A stretch of DNA of 11,835 nt from CAZJLN01 sp964540765 (lineage in GTDB: Bacteria; Chloroflexota; Anaerolineae; Anaerolineales; Anaerolineaceae): assembly GCA_964540765.1 (NCBI GenBank), contig CAZINW010000051.1, forward strand, positions 1 through 11,835. The letters are read 5' to 3'. The notes under the pieces are model-generated. The model was not told the origin of the DNA, made no database searches, and saw only the letters and a list, made by a program, of their open reading frames with translations. The position numbers and the translations under genes are program-made. Positions 1 through 6,331 of the stretch are shown here, in pieces; the stretch's first letter is position 1, and each line of letters begins with the position of its first letter.

Positions 1-178
1 CGTAGTCAGAAGAGCCGCTGGTTGAAATGGCATCCAGCACGGCAGCTTCCACCTTATCTAGGCTCTGATCAGGCTCATCCTGCTGATTGACCATTGCGCT
101 GGTTGACTGTGCCATGCTGAAAAGCATGCCTACAATCAAAAACGAGGCAAAAATTTTTAATGTTGATTTTTTACGCAT
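1..178 (-). CDS. N-terminal fragment of an exported protein (possibly S8 peptidase)
   Basis: Partial gene running off the left edge: 59 codons are visible from an ATG at 178, preceded by an excellent ribosome binding site AAGGAG (185-190, 6 nt spacing). The start MRKKSTLKIF is a positively charged n-region, followed by a hydrophobic stretch (about residues 8-24) and an S-x-A-type signal peptidase site near residue 29, so the product is very probably secreted or surface-exposed. The mature part visible (residues 30-59) is acidic and ends in EAAVLDAISTSGSSDY. That resembles, from memory, the propeptide start of subtilisin-like S8 peptidases in Chloroflexota (K-V-x-x-x-V-L-x-x-(I/L)-x-x-x-G-S-x-D). 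The peptidase idea is an inference from about 20 residues only; export is much better supported. Confidence 0.65.
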   Translation of the reverse strand, partial: MRKKSTLKIFASFLIVGMLFSMAQSTSAMVNQQDEPDQSLDKVEAAVLDAISTSGSSDY

Positions 179-620
179 AATTTACTCCTTATTTTGAATG
201 ATGTTAACTGCATACAACGGGATCGATTTAAGATTATCAAACAAATATTGATTTTCAGCAGCCTCCTTTATAAGACATAAACAATTAAAGTATGCAAATG
301 ACTACAAATCATCAAACCTTGAGCAGGCTTGTTAAGAAAATCTCCAGGAAATGGATTTTTCACTTCCTGATTTATTTATTTTTTTGTTGTCAGTAAAACC
401 GCCGAAATTTCCCCAATATCAAGAGGCTCTACTATTATATAAAATAATTCTACCACAAGTGAATTATTGATTAGGGTTTTTAACGATTAATTTAAAGTAA
501 TCAGCGATCTTAATGTCTTGAATAATTCGCTTTTACACAGCAAGCCAGGTTTGCACGATCGTCTCTACCTAGAGAATCATTAAGTTACTCTTTATACCTG
601 GTATAGATGGTCAAGGCAGG
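179..620. other. AT-rich intergenic region
   Basis: Gene-free spacer of about 440 bp between the exported-protein start and the 3' end of the PIG-L gene, clearly more AT-rich than the genes. It must hold the leftward promoter of the exported-protein gene, but I find no convincing -35/-10 pair. Small symmetric sites are visible: a 13-bp palindrome TATACCTGGTATA (593-605), CTCTA-CC-TAGAG (563-574) and GATTA-N8-TAATC (487-504). Any of them could occur by chance. Confidence 0.5.
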
Positions 621-1493
621 TTAAAGCCCTGCAAACAAATCACGTGAAATCTTGCCTTTTTTTGGAAGTTGAGGGTATGCCTGCATGAAGGTTTCCTGCT
701 TGCGGTCAACCAGGCGCGCAATCAACCCCTGCAAACCTCGACTCACGGTTGCGCCACCCTGACTGGCATGGCAGGCAGCAGCGCGCTTGCGCAGTTCAGC
801 CACCTCAGCATAATTAATGCGCACATGCGTGGGATAGCGGACTTCCGCCAGTGAGGCGATGTCAATATCGTGGTTGCGTCCCAGGCGATGCGGATCTTTT
901 CCACTTAACCTGAGCATAAACACTCTCAGTTTCATGAAAGTGTGCTCCATCGTATGAAAATAAAGCCTGGATGCCTGGTGAGGGGGCAGATTTTCGCTCC
1001 CAACAATCGCCTTTGAGTCAGCAGCCATGTCAAAAGCGCGCACAGTCGCCCGGTGCATGGCAATATGGTCAGGATGCCGGTATCCACCGATCGGATCAAA
1101 GGTCAGGACAACATCAGGCTTCAGTTCGCGCATGATATGTGCCACTTTTTCAGCAACAACTTCCACCGGTTGGGCAGTCAGCGCATTGGGGTGCGCGTTA
1201 TCTGCTGAGCCGGGCATGCCTGAATCGCGGTAGTTCAAAAAGATCACTCTGCGGATGCCAAGTATTTCAGCCGCGCATTTTAATTCCTGGGTGCGCAGGC
1301 AGGCCGGACTGTTTAGTTTTTCCATGTATACCGCATCCACCTCGCCTGCCTCACCGCGAGTGGCACACACCAGGCTCACGTCCACGCCGCGGCGTGCATA
1401 CAATGCCAGCGTGCCGCCCATTCCGAAAGTCTCATCATCCGGGTGCGCCAGAACAGCCAGCAGGCTGCGCTTCTTTTGAGCAATTCCATCCAT
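621..1493 (-). CDS. PIG-L/LmbE family deacetylase
   Basis: Zn-dependent N-acetylglucosaminyl deacetylase superfamily protein, 290 aa. The family removes acetyl groups from GlcNAc-type sugars; members include MshB and BshB of low-molecular-weight thiol synthesis and GlcNAc-PI deacetylase. Visible signature: AHPDDE at residues 16-21 (metal ligands H17, D20; base D19) close to the N-terminus, and HPDH at 140-143 (third ligand H143). The open frame extends to 1628, but I place the start at ATG 1493 (MDGIAQ...). GAGGTG at 1500-1505 lies 6 nt before it and abuts the ATG at 1499, and the extra upstream residues are not family-like and run through the 1590-1636 hairpin. The length is normal for the family. 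The gene stands alone, with no thiol-biosynthesis partner next to it, so the substrate is unknown. No signal peptide, so probably cytoplasmic. Confidence 0.9.
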   Translation of the reverse strand: MDGIAQKKRSLLAVLAHPDDETFGMGGTLALYARRGVDVSLVCATRGEAGEVDAVYMEKLNSPACLRTQELKCAAEILGIRRVIFLNYRDSGMPGSADNAHPNALTAQPVEVVAEKVAHIMRELKPDVVLTFDPIGGYRHPDHIAMHRATVRAFDMAADSKAIVGSENLPPHQASRLYFHTMEHTFMKLRVFMLRLSGKDPHRLGRNHDIDIASLAEVRYPTHVRINYAEVAELRKRAAACHASQGGATVSRGLQGLIARLVDRKQETFMQAYPQLPKKGKISRDLFAGL

Positions 1494-1589
1494 TTTCATC
1501 ACCTCACAGGGTCGCCCATAATCGGGACTGATCCGTGTTGAAGCAAATATTATAGTGCAAATGATGATGGTTTTCCATTTGGGTATATA

Positions 1590-1636
1590 CATAGTGATTG
1601 CCCTGCACAGGGGGGATATGCAGGGCAATCACTATG
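1590..1636. repeat. Perfect 18-bp inverted repeat (hairpin) upstream of the PIG-L gene
   Basis: The arms CATAGTGATTGCCCTGCA (1590-1607) and its exact reverse complement (1619-1636) are separated by 11 nt rich in G. There is no T-run on either side, so it is not a normal intrinsic terminator. It sits about 100 bp upstream of the PIG-L start, downstream of the NYN gene 3' end, and would be transcribed as leader or read-through RNA. A stem this long and perfect suggests a mobile REP/MITE-like element or an mRNA-protecting structure. Confidence 0.75.
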
Positions 1637-1692
1637 GCGGGAACCATCTCACTTTAACCAGAACATGGCTGTTCAGCTTCAGATGTTGATGG

Positions 1693-1728
1693 CTGACACA
1701 AATTTGATACCAATAATAGCTGTGTCAG
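1693..1728. repeat. 8-bp inverted repeat CTGACACA/TGTGTCAG
   Basis: Arms at 1693-1700 and 1721-1728 with a 20-nt AT-rich spacer, in the NYN/PIG-L spacer. It could be an operator or chance. On the leftward strand the region also holds AT-rich stretches suitable for the PIG-L promoter, but no convincing -35/-10 pair. Confidence 0.25.
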
Positions 1729-1792
1729 GTGTAAATATATCAAGGTTTTAAAAATTATGGTTAAATCCAAATTAGAGTTTACAAATATTATC

Positions 1793-2281
1793 CTATTTGG
1801 AATATTTCTTCGAGCGTCTGTGATGTTCAAATAATGCCTGCCATTCGTCAACCTCATCTGAATTCAGCAATCTTGAGCGCGGATCGATTTCCGGCTCCTG
1901 CTCAGAAAGATGTGTCAAAGTCGCTGCAAATGCCTCGGAGGAGAGCACCTGCGCATGCATACTGCGTGCAGCCGCTGCCACCACCCGGTCAGAACTGACC
2001 ACGGCGTAATTTCTAGCTGCCTTGCCGAGCTTCTTGAGATGGACAATGATGGCATCATCCGCTGTGCGCCCCTTCCGTACGTAATGCGCCCTGACAGCCC
2101 CATGCACACGCACACCGCTGTAACCCACCGCCGCCTGGTCAAAGAATACAGTCACTTTGCTGCGTGTCATGCGGCAGTAGCTCAGCAGCCAGTTGACCAG
2201 TTGGGATTCATCGTCCGGGTCGCTCAGAGCTATCCCCGGCAGGTGTGGGATCAGGTTATGACCATCAATGATCAGTTGCAT
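1793..2281 (-). CDS. YacP-like NYN domain protein (putative RNA-binding/nuclease)
   Basis: A 162-aa protein of the NYN (PIN-like) nuclease fold, YacP/Rae1-related branch. Rae1 (YacP) in Bacillus is a ribosome-associated endoribonuclease; I infer only an RNA-directed role here. Visible motifs: IDGHNLI at residues 5-11 (acidic D6 plus N9), VFFD ending at D48, TADDAI at 73-78 (D75, D76) and VVSSDR at 94-99 (D98). These give the four acidic positions expected of a PIN-like metal site. The C-terminal 30 residues are highly charged and end in a basic tail RRSKKYSK, typical of RNA contact. Start ATG 2281 has a modest purine-rich GAGAAG just upstream. It is divergent from the rightward upp cluster and has no close co-directional partner upstream. 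Confidence 0.85.
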   Translation of the reverse strand: MQLIIDGHNLIPHLPGIALSDPDDESQLVNWLLSYCRMTRSKVTVFFDQAAVGYSGVRVHGAVRAHYVRKGRTADDAIIVHLKKLGKAARNYAVVSSDRVVAAAARSMHAQVLSSEAFAATLTHLSEQEPEIDPRSRLLNSDEVDEWQALFEHHRRSKKYSK

Positions 2282-2393
2282 ATGCTTCTCATTCTAAATC
2301 AAAACTTTGGTTACCAAAAGGTCATTTTACCTGGTTTAAGCATATAATATCACCATCACTTGTTTGTAATAGAGCAATCTTCAATAAGTAATC
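2282..2393. promoter_or_regulatory. Divergent promoter region (NYN / upp cluster)
   Basis: The only space between two divergent transcription units, so both promoters should be here. A consensus TATAAT stands at 2343-2348 on the plus strand, about 45 bp before the small ORF at 2394, but no good -35 lies 16-18 bp upstream. On the minus strand TAAAAT (about 2325-2330) could serve the NYN gene. Assignment is tentative. Confidence 0.35.
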
Positions 2394-2516
2394 ATGACCC
2401 AAAATTCGCCATTCAATCCACCGCAGGATTATCACCCAGCCAAATCGGCTGTTAAAGACATCACGGTCTTTGCCCCCCGCCCCAAGGTGGATCTTTCATT
2501 TGTTGCCAGGTCATGA
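2394..2516 (+). CDS. Possible 40-aa proline-rich small protein
   Basis: Short open frame with ATG at 2394 and TGA at 2514-2516, giving 40 aa beginning MTQNSPFNPP and ending DLSFVARS. I do not recognise it. The first half is proline-rich and polar (PFNPPQDYHPA), with no membrane helix. In its favour: the stop overlaps the next gene's first ATG as ATGA (2513-2516), the same junction type as between the next two genes; the codons look like those of its neighbours; and a TATAAT lies about 45 bp upstream. Against it: the ribosome binding site is weak (only a purine-poor TAAG) and it is short. It may be a genuine small protein, or a leader peptide whose translation drives the membrane-protein gene. 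Confidence 0.4.
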   Translation: MTQNSPFNPPQDYHPAKSAVKDITVFAPRPKVDLSFVARS

Positions 2517-2884
2517 CCATGCGCAAATCCACAAATCTCTGGTATTTGCTTGCCTACCTCTTCTTCCTTGTTGGGGCTGTGCTTGCCTACGTTGAGAACG
2601 GCTCCGAGCTGGCTTTCTGGATCATGAGCATGGGCATTGCCATCGACCTCACCCTGCTCATTCTGCCTGTCTTTGGTGCATCCAAACTCAAGATCAACCT
2701 GCGCCGCGGCAGTCCATCTTCGCGCCGGGCGTTCGCCTGCCATATCCTTGCCATCCTGTTGGCACTCGGCTCAATCCCTGTGCGCTTTCTCTCCTACAAT
2801 CTCTTCTTTCACCTTCTGCTTGCCGCAGCCATCCTGCTGTGGTCTTTATCAATGCTTGCTTTTGGCAGGCATATTCATAAATGA
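2513..2884 (+). CDS. Small four-helix membrane protein, unknown function
   Basis: A 123-aa very hydrophobic protein starting MTMRKSTNLWYLL; a second ATG at 2519 is an alternative start. Four membrane segments are apparent: about residues 9-26, 32-53, 74-91 and 96-116. A basic loop (KLKINLRRGSPSSRR) between segments 2 and 3 should face the cytoplasm. I do not recognise a family. It is locked between a possible 40-aa ORF (ATGA overlap at 2513) and upp: its TGA at 2882-2884 overlaps an in-frame ATG of upp at 2881, although upp probably starts at 2899. Co-expression with uracil phosphoribosyltransferase could hint at uracil uptake, but four short helices do not resemble the UraA/NCS2 permeases, so no function is assigned. 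Confidence 0.75.
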   Translation: MTMRKSTNLWYLLAYLFFLVGAVLAYVENGSELAFWIMSMGIAIDLTLLILPVFGASKLKINLRRGSPSSRRAFACHILAILLALGSIPVRFLSYNLFFHLLLAAAILLWSLSMLAFGRHIHK

Positions 2885-2898
2885 ATGGAGAAATCATC

Positions 2899-3525
2899 AT
2901 GGAAAACGTCTTCCCTTCCAAACATCCCCTGGTCGCGCACAAAGTCACGCGCCTGCGTGACGTTCATACTGATCCCAAGAAATTCCGCGAGTTGATCAGG
3001 GAGGTGGCTGCCCTACTGGCATATGAAGCCACCCTTGATCTGCAGGTTTGTCCGGTGGAGGTGCAGACGCCCCTTGCATTAGCCAACGGCTTCGAACTGA
3101 TGGAACGCATTGGGCTTGTGCCTGTGCTGCGTGCAGGGCTGGGTATGGTGGAGGGCATTTGGGAACTGATGCCAACCGCAGAGGTCTGGCATATCGGGCT
3201 CTACCGTGATGAGCGCACACTCAAGCCGGTGGCGTATTACAACCGCTTGCCAATCGAGCCCACCGTCTCGGTCTGCCTGATCCTCGACCCCATGCTGGCG
3301 ACCGGTGGCTCCGCCATTGCCACGGTCGATATACTCAAGAAATGGGGCGTTGGTCGCATCAAGTACGTCGGGGTAATTGCGGCTCCAGAGGGCATCCAGG
3401 CTTTACACACAACTCATCCGGATGTGCCCATCCACATTGCCGCCATTGACCATGGTCTGAACGAACATGCTTACATTCTTCCCGGTCTGGGGGATGCCGG
3501 CGACCGCCAGTTTGGCACCGGCTAA
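2899..3525 (+). CDS. upp: Uracil phosphoribosyltransferase
   Basis: Pyrimidine salvage enzyme converting uracil plus PRPP to UMP and pyrophosphate; 208 aa, the standard length. Signatures: N-terminal T-x-LRDVHT (18-24) and the YEAT block (42-45); RAGLGMVEG (78-86), the uracil-site loop; LDPMLATGGSA (129-139), the PRPP-binding motif with acidic D130 followed by the TGGS phosphate loop; and C-terminal PGLGDAGDRQFGT (195-207), the conserved uracil/PRPP closing segment. The frame opens at ATG 2881, overlapping the upstream gene, but I prefer ATG 2899 because GGAG at 2887-2890 sits 8 nt before it and the protein then begins MENVFPSKHP as expected. The 3' end overlaps the convergent pcm gene by 4 bp (3522-3525), leaving no room for a terminator. 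Confidence 0.95.
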   Translation: MENVFPSKHPLVAHKVTRLRDVHTDPKKFRELIREVAALLAYEATLDLQVCPVEVQTPLALANGFELMERIGLVPVLRAGLGMVEGIWELMPTAEVWHIGLYRDERTLKPVAYYNRLPIEPTVSVCLILDPMLATGGSAIATVDILKKWGVGRIKYVGVIAAPEGIQALHTTHPDVPIHIAAIDHGLNEHAYILPGLGDAGDRQFGTG

Positions 3526-4178
3526 TTTTGCCAGCCGTCTTTGCCGATCAGCGGCACAAACACCACCCCCATGCAGTCCTCTGAATGTAGTTGCCCGCCT
3601 TCGCGCTGCCAGAGCTGTAACACCTGTGAAAAATGATGTCCAACCGGGATGACCAGCCTGCCCCCTTCTGCCAGTTGTGCCAGCAGACTTTCGGGCACAT
3701 GCGGCGCGGCAGCCGTCACCAGGATGCCGTCATAAGGAGCATACGCCTGCCATCCTAGTGTGCCGTCTCCGCTTGAGATGCGCACATTTTTAATGCCCAG
3801 TTCCTCCAGGCGCTTTTGGGCTGCTTCAGCCAGCAGCGGCAGGCGCTCCAGGCTATAGACTTCCTTTGCCAACTCGCATAAAATAGCTGTCTGGTATCCT
3901 GAACCTGTGCCAATCTCGAGCACCTTCTCGTTCCCTTGCAGCCCAAGCAACTCAGTCATCACCGCCACGATGTACGGCTGTGAGATCGTCTGTCCCTGAC
4001 CAATGGAGAGGGGTGCATCCAGATAGGCATATTCCCACTCATCGCTGGGAACAAACAAATGGCGTGGAACCTTGCGCATGGCTGCCAGCACGCGCTTATC
4101 CCTGACACCGCGGCGTTCGATCTGGTAGCACACCATTTCCTCGCGCTCTGAGTTATACAAGTCCTTTGGCGCTTCCAT
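3522..4178 (-). CDS. pcm: Protein-L-isoaspartate O-methyltransferase
   Basis: SAM-dependent carboxyl methyltransferase that starts repair of L-isoaspartyl residues formed by spontaneous Asn/Asp damage; 218 aa, normal length, cytoplasmic. Visible in order: R-x-x-M-V-x-x-Q-I near residues 12-20; PLSIGQGQTISQPYIVA around residues 56-72, the PCMT hallmark that binds the isoAsp substrate; VLEIGTGSGYQTAIL, the SAM-binding motif I; GDGTLGW (motif post I/II); APYDGILVTAAAP and EGGRLVIPVG (motifs II and III). It is the last gene of the leftward cluster; its start overlaps the end of mutY by 26 bp (4153-4178), so translational coupling is likely, with GGAAG just before the ATG. Its 3' end overlaps upp by 4 bp. 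Orthology is clear; only the enzyme's targets are unknown. Confidence 0.95.
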   Translation of the reverse strand: MEAPKDLYNSEREEMVCYQIERRGVRDKRVLAAMRKVPRHLFVPSDEWEYAYLDAPLSIGQGQTISQPYIVAVMTELLGLQGNEKVLEIGTGSGYQTAILCELAKEVYSLERLPLLAEAAQKRLEELGIKNVRISSGDGTLGWQAYAPYDGILVTAAAPHVPESLLAQLAEGGRLVIPVGHHFSQVLQLWQREGGQLHSEDCMGVVFVPLIGKDGWQN

Positions 4179-5241
4179 TTGCTTCCATCATTAAACGTGT
4201 GGCAATCTGGCGGTCCACCTTGCCCATTGGGAAGTCTTCAAGTGCATTCAACCTGATCCAGTGGATGGATGCATGCTGAAGGGCTTGTGGCTGCTGCCCG
4301 TCCAGCAGTTCACATAAAAAGGCATGCAGGGTGATCTTGAAATGTGTGTAAGCGTGCCGGTAGACGCCAAAAGGCGCACCCACTTGGATGTCAGCCGCCA
4401 GCTCCTCCCTGATCTCACGCACCAGGCACGCTTGAAGGTCGGCATCATCCTCCTGCAGCTTGCCGCCGGGGAACTCCCACATCCCGCCCAACAGCCCTTT
4501 TGCAGGTCGTTTTGCGATCAACACCCGCCCATCTCTGCTGATCACCGCCGCCGTGACCGTGTAATGTGGTACTTTTGGCTTTTGCTTCCTGACCGGGCGC
4601 TCCTGCTGCAAGCCCAGCCCCCTTGCCTGGCAGAGTTCCGAGAGAGGACAGAGCAGGCAGCGCGGGTTCTGCGGCGTACAGATGGATGCGCCCAGGTCCA
4701 TCAATGCCTGGTTGAAATCTCCAGCTCTGCCTTGAGGGAGCTGCTCTTGTGCGATCAGCCAAAGCCTGCTCTCGGCTTCCGTCGTTCCCAGTGACACTTC
4801 CAGGTTGAACAGGCGCGCATACACCCGCCGGATATTGCCATCCAACGCTGGCTCATCTCTGCCAAAGGCGATCGATGCAATCGCCCCGGCAGTGTAGCGC
4901 CCGATCCCCGGCAGCATTCGGAGTTCATTCACCTCCGTCGGGAAGATGGCGCCGTAGGAGTCGACCAGCATGCACGCCGCCTTATGCAAGTTGCGCGCCC
5001 GGCTGTAGTACCCCAGCCCTTCCCAGCAGTTCAAAACATCCTGTTCACTGGCAGCCGCCAGGGTTGGTAGGTCTGGGAAGCGCGCCATCCAGCGCTCATA
5101 ATAAGGCATGACGGTATCCACCTGGGTCTGCTGCAGCATGATCTCCGAGATCCACACCTTGTAGGGATCGGGAACAGAACGCCAAGGCAGGACCCTGGCG
5201 TTTTCTTTGTACCATTCCAACAGTAAACTGGCAATCGTCAT
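4153..5241 (-). CDS. mutY: A/G-specific adenine glycosylase
   Basis: Base-excision repair glycosylase removing adenine mispaired with 8-oxoguanine; 362 aa, the usual length. Domains: HhH-GPD catalytic core at about residues 1-205, with SEIMLQQTQ (catalytic E33), the helix-hairpin-helix LPGIGRYTAGAI (110-121) and ALDGN (catalytic D134). The iron-sulfur loop has C188-x6-C195-x2-C198-x5-C204. After a basic linker comes the C-terminal Nudix-like domain (about 228-355) that reads 8-oxoG. Its Nudix box GGKLQEDDADLQ...REIREEL (259-281) is one residue longer than canonical and has D where the first Glu would be; this is not alarming, as MutY does not need Nudix hydrolysis. The ATG at 5241 follows the upstream stop by 1 bp with no strong ribosome binding site, so translation is probably coupled. 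The 3' end overlaps pcm by 26 bp. Confidence 0.96.
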   Translation of the reverse strand: MTIASLLLEWYKENARVLPWRSVPDPYKVWISEIMLQQTQVDTVMPYYERWMARFPDLPTLAAASEQDVLNCWEGLGYYSRARNLHKAACMLVDSYGAIFPTEVNELRMLPGIGRYTAGAIASIAFGRDEPALDGNIRRVYARLFNLEVSLGTTEAESRLWLIAQEQLPQGRAGDFNQALMDLGASICTPQNPRCLLCPLSELCQARGLGLQQERPVRKQKPKVPHYTVTAAVISRDGRVLIAKRPAKGLLGGMWEFPGGKLQEDDADLQACLVREIREELAADIQVGAPFGVYRHAYTHFKITLHAFLCELLDGQQPQALQHASIHWIRLNALEDFPMGKVDRQIATRLMMEANGSAKGLV

Positions 5242-5242
5242 T

Positions 5243-5545
5243 TCAAAATTGAAATGCTCCCTTGAGTGGCGTCAGTTTGAAGGTGTAATTATCTACATAT
5301 TCCTGCAGCTTGTCATTCAGATGGATCCATTCCTCTGATTGGGTGATCTGGATGGCTTTCTGCAGGGTGTTCACCTCTGCACCAACCAGGATCTGCGGGT
5401 GCTCTCCATAGATGGTGACCCAGGCATCATTCATTTCCAACCCCATTTCAGTGACGCGCGGCATGAAAGTCCGCACCACAAATTCAAAGTATTCCTGTTC
5501 CCTGCCAGGGTGGATATCCCAGGTCATGATCACTTTGATGCTCAT
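5243..5545 (-). CDS. Conserved 100-aa protein, probable dimeric alpha/beta-barrel fold
   Basis: A 100-aa soluble protein starting MSIKVIMTWDIHPGREQEYFEF. I cannot assign a named function. The pattern beta strand (IKVIMTWDI) - helix starting PGREQEYFEFVV - long loop - strand (AWVTIYG) - strand (QILVGAEV) - helix (TLQKAIQI...) - helix (EWIHLNDKLQEYV) - strand (YTFKL) resembles ferredoxin-like dimeric alpha/beta barrels such as NIPSNAP or antibiotic-biosynthesis-monooxygenase-type proteins. These often bind small molecules or act as oxygenases without cofactor. This is a fold-level inference from secondary-structure feel. The gene lies 16 bp after the MBL-fold gene and 1 bp before mutY, with GAGG a few nt before its ATG, so it belongs to the same operon. 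From memory, similar proteins occur widely in Anaerolineae. Confidence 0.8.
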   Translation of the reverse strand: MSIKVIMTWDIHPGREQEYFEFVVRTFMPRVTEMGLEMNDAWVTIYGEHPQILVGAEVNTLQKAIQITQSEEWIHLNDKLQEYVDNYTFKLTPLKGAFQF

Positions 5546-5561
5546 GTTCCTCTTTCAACGG

Positions 5562-6209
5562 CTAAGATGTGCGCACGTCCAGCACGATCACCCTGGTCTC
5601 TTCAGGCAGGGTGCTCACGTTCGCCACCTTGAAGCTTTCCATCGTCTCAAGCTGGGTCAGCCCCATCTCTTTCAGGAACTTGGCGAGGGGATCCAGTTTC
5701 ATCCTGGCGCCAGGCACGGCATAGTGCATCGGGATGACGATATTGGGCTCCAAAAGACTGACCACTTCAGCCGCCTTGGAAGCGTTCAGGCTGGAATAAT
5801 CTCCCACCGGCACCAGGGCGATGTTCACTGTTCCAAGCGCTTCAATCTCAGCCTGACTGGGCACGCGGTTGATCTCACCCAGGTGCGCCACCGTGATGCT
5901 GCCATAATCGATCACATACAGGGTGTTATGCTGTTCTTCCTCTTTTTTCTTGTTTCCATTGGTTTGCACGCCGGTAATGAACACGCCACCAGTTTCATAC
6001 TCACCGGGCCCCATGATTGGCATGGCGTTGCGATTGACCACCTTGAGATTGTTGTGTCCGGGCTGGTCGCAGCTGACGGTCACAATTTCAGCCTTTAACT
6101 TAAGGGGGTCATAGCCAACCTCCTCGCTATTATAAGGGTCTGTCACCACGGATGCCATTCCGCGTTCACTGATGCGAAAGCAGGAATGACCATACCAAGT
6201 AATTTCCAT
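5562..6209 (-). CDS. Metallo-beta-lactamase-fold protein (UPF0173/Lactamase_B_3-like) with degraded metal site
   Basis: A 215-aa protein of the single-domain metallo-beta-lactamase superfamily related to UPF0173-type hydrolases. The N-terminal ITWYGHSCFRI (3-13) is the typical first strand and GHS loop; HLGEINRVPS (109-118) and VIPMHY (158-163) mark the later metal-site loops. The central HxHxDH motif, however, reads C47-D48-Q49-P50-G51-H52: both first histidines and the aspartate are replaced and only the last His remains. The later HLGD-type loop has E112, not Asp. Family enzymes use these residues to hold one or two metals for hydrolysis, so this copy may be inactive, bind metal differently, or act as a binding protein. 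First gene of the leftward cluster; GGAGG at 6214-6218 is 4 nt before the ATG. Its promoter probably lies in or next to the assembly gap. Confidence 0.85.
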   Translation of the reverse strand: MEITWYGHSCFRISERGMASVVTDPYNSEEVGYDPLKLKAEIVTVSCDQPGHNNLKVVNRNAMPIMGPGEYETGGVFITGVQTNGNKKKEEEQHNTLYVIDYGSITVAHLGEINRVPSQAEIEALGTVNIALVPVGDYSSLNASKAAEVVSLLEPNIVIPMHYAVPGARMKLDPLAKFLKEMGLTQLETMESFKVANVSTLPEETRVIVLDVRTS

Positions 6210-6229
6210 TCATCCTCCAAAGCTTAACC

Positions 6230-6329
6230 NNNNNNNNNNNNNNNNNNNNNNNNNNNNNNNNNNNNNNNNNNNNNNNNNNNNNNNNNNNNNNNNNNNNNNN
6301 NNNNNNNNNNNNNNNNNNNNNNNNNNNNN
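6230..6329. other. Assembly gap (100 Ns)
   Basis: Exactly 100 N characters, the usual placeholder for a scaffold join of unknown true length. It hides the start of the slipin gene and the divergent promoters for the two flanking transcription units. The two sides are joined by scaffolding only, so gene order across this point is not proven by sequence. Confidence 0.95.
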
Positions 6330-6331
6330 TT

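Noticed and set aside
593..605. 13-bp palindrome TATACCTGGTATA as an operator
   Set aside because: It lies downstream of the PIG-L gene and 400 bp from the next start, with no promoter beside it; probably chance in AT-rich sequence.
1494..1628. N-terminal extension of the PIG-L protein to the ATG at 1628
   Set aside because: It runs through the 18-bp hairpin, lacks a ribosome binding site and is not family-like; ATG 1493 has GAGGTG at proper spacing.
1910..2347. 145-aa plus-strand frame opposite the NYN gene
   Set aside because: Antisense shadow of a clear NYN domain gene; no family features.
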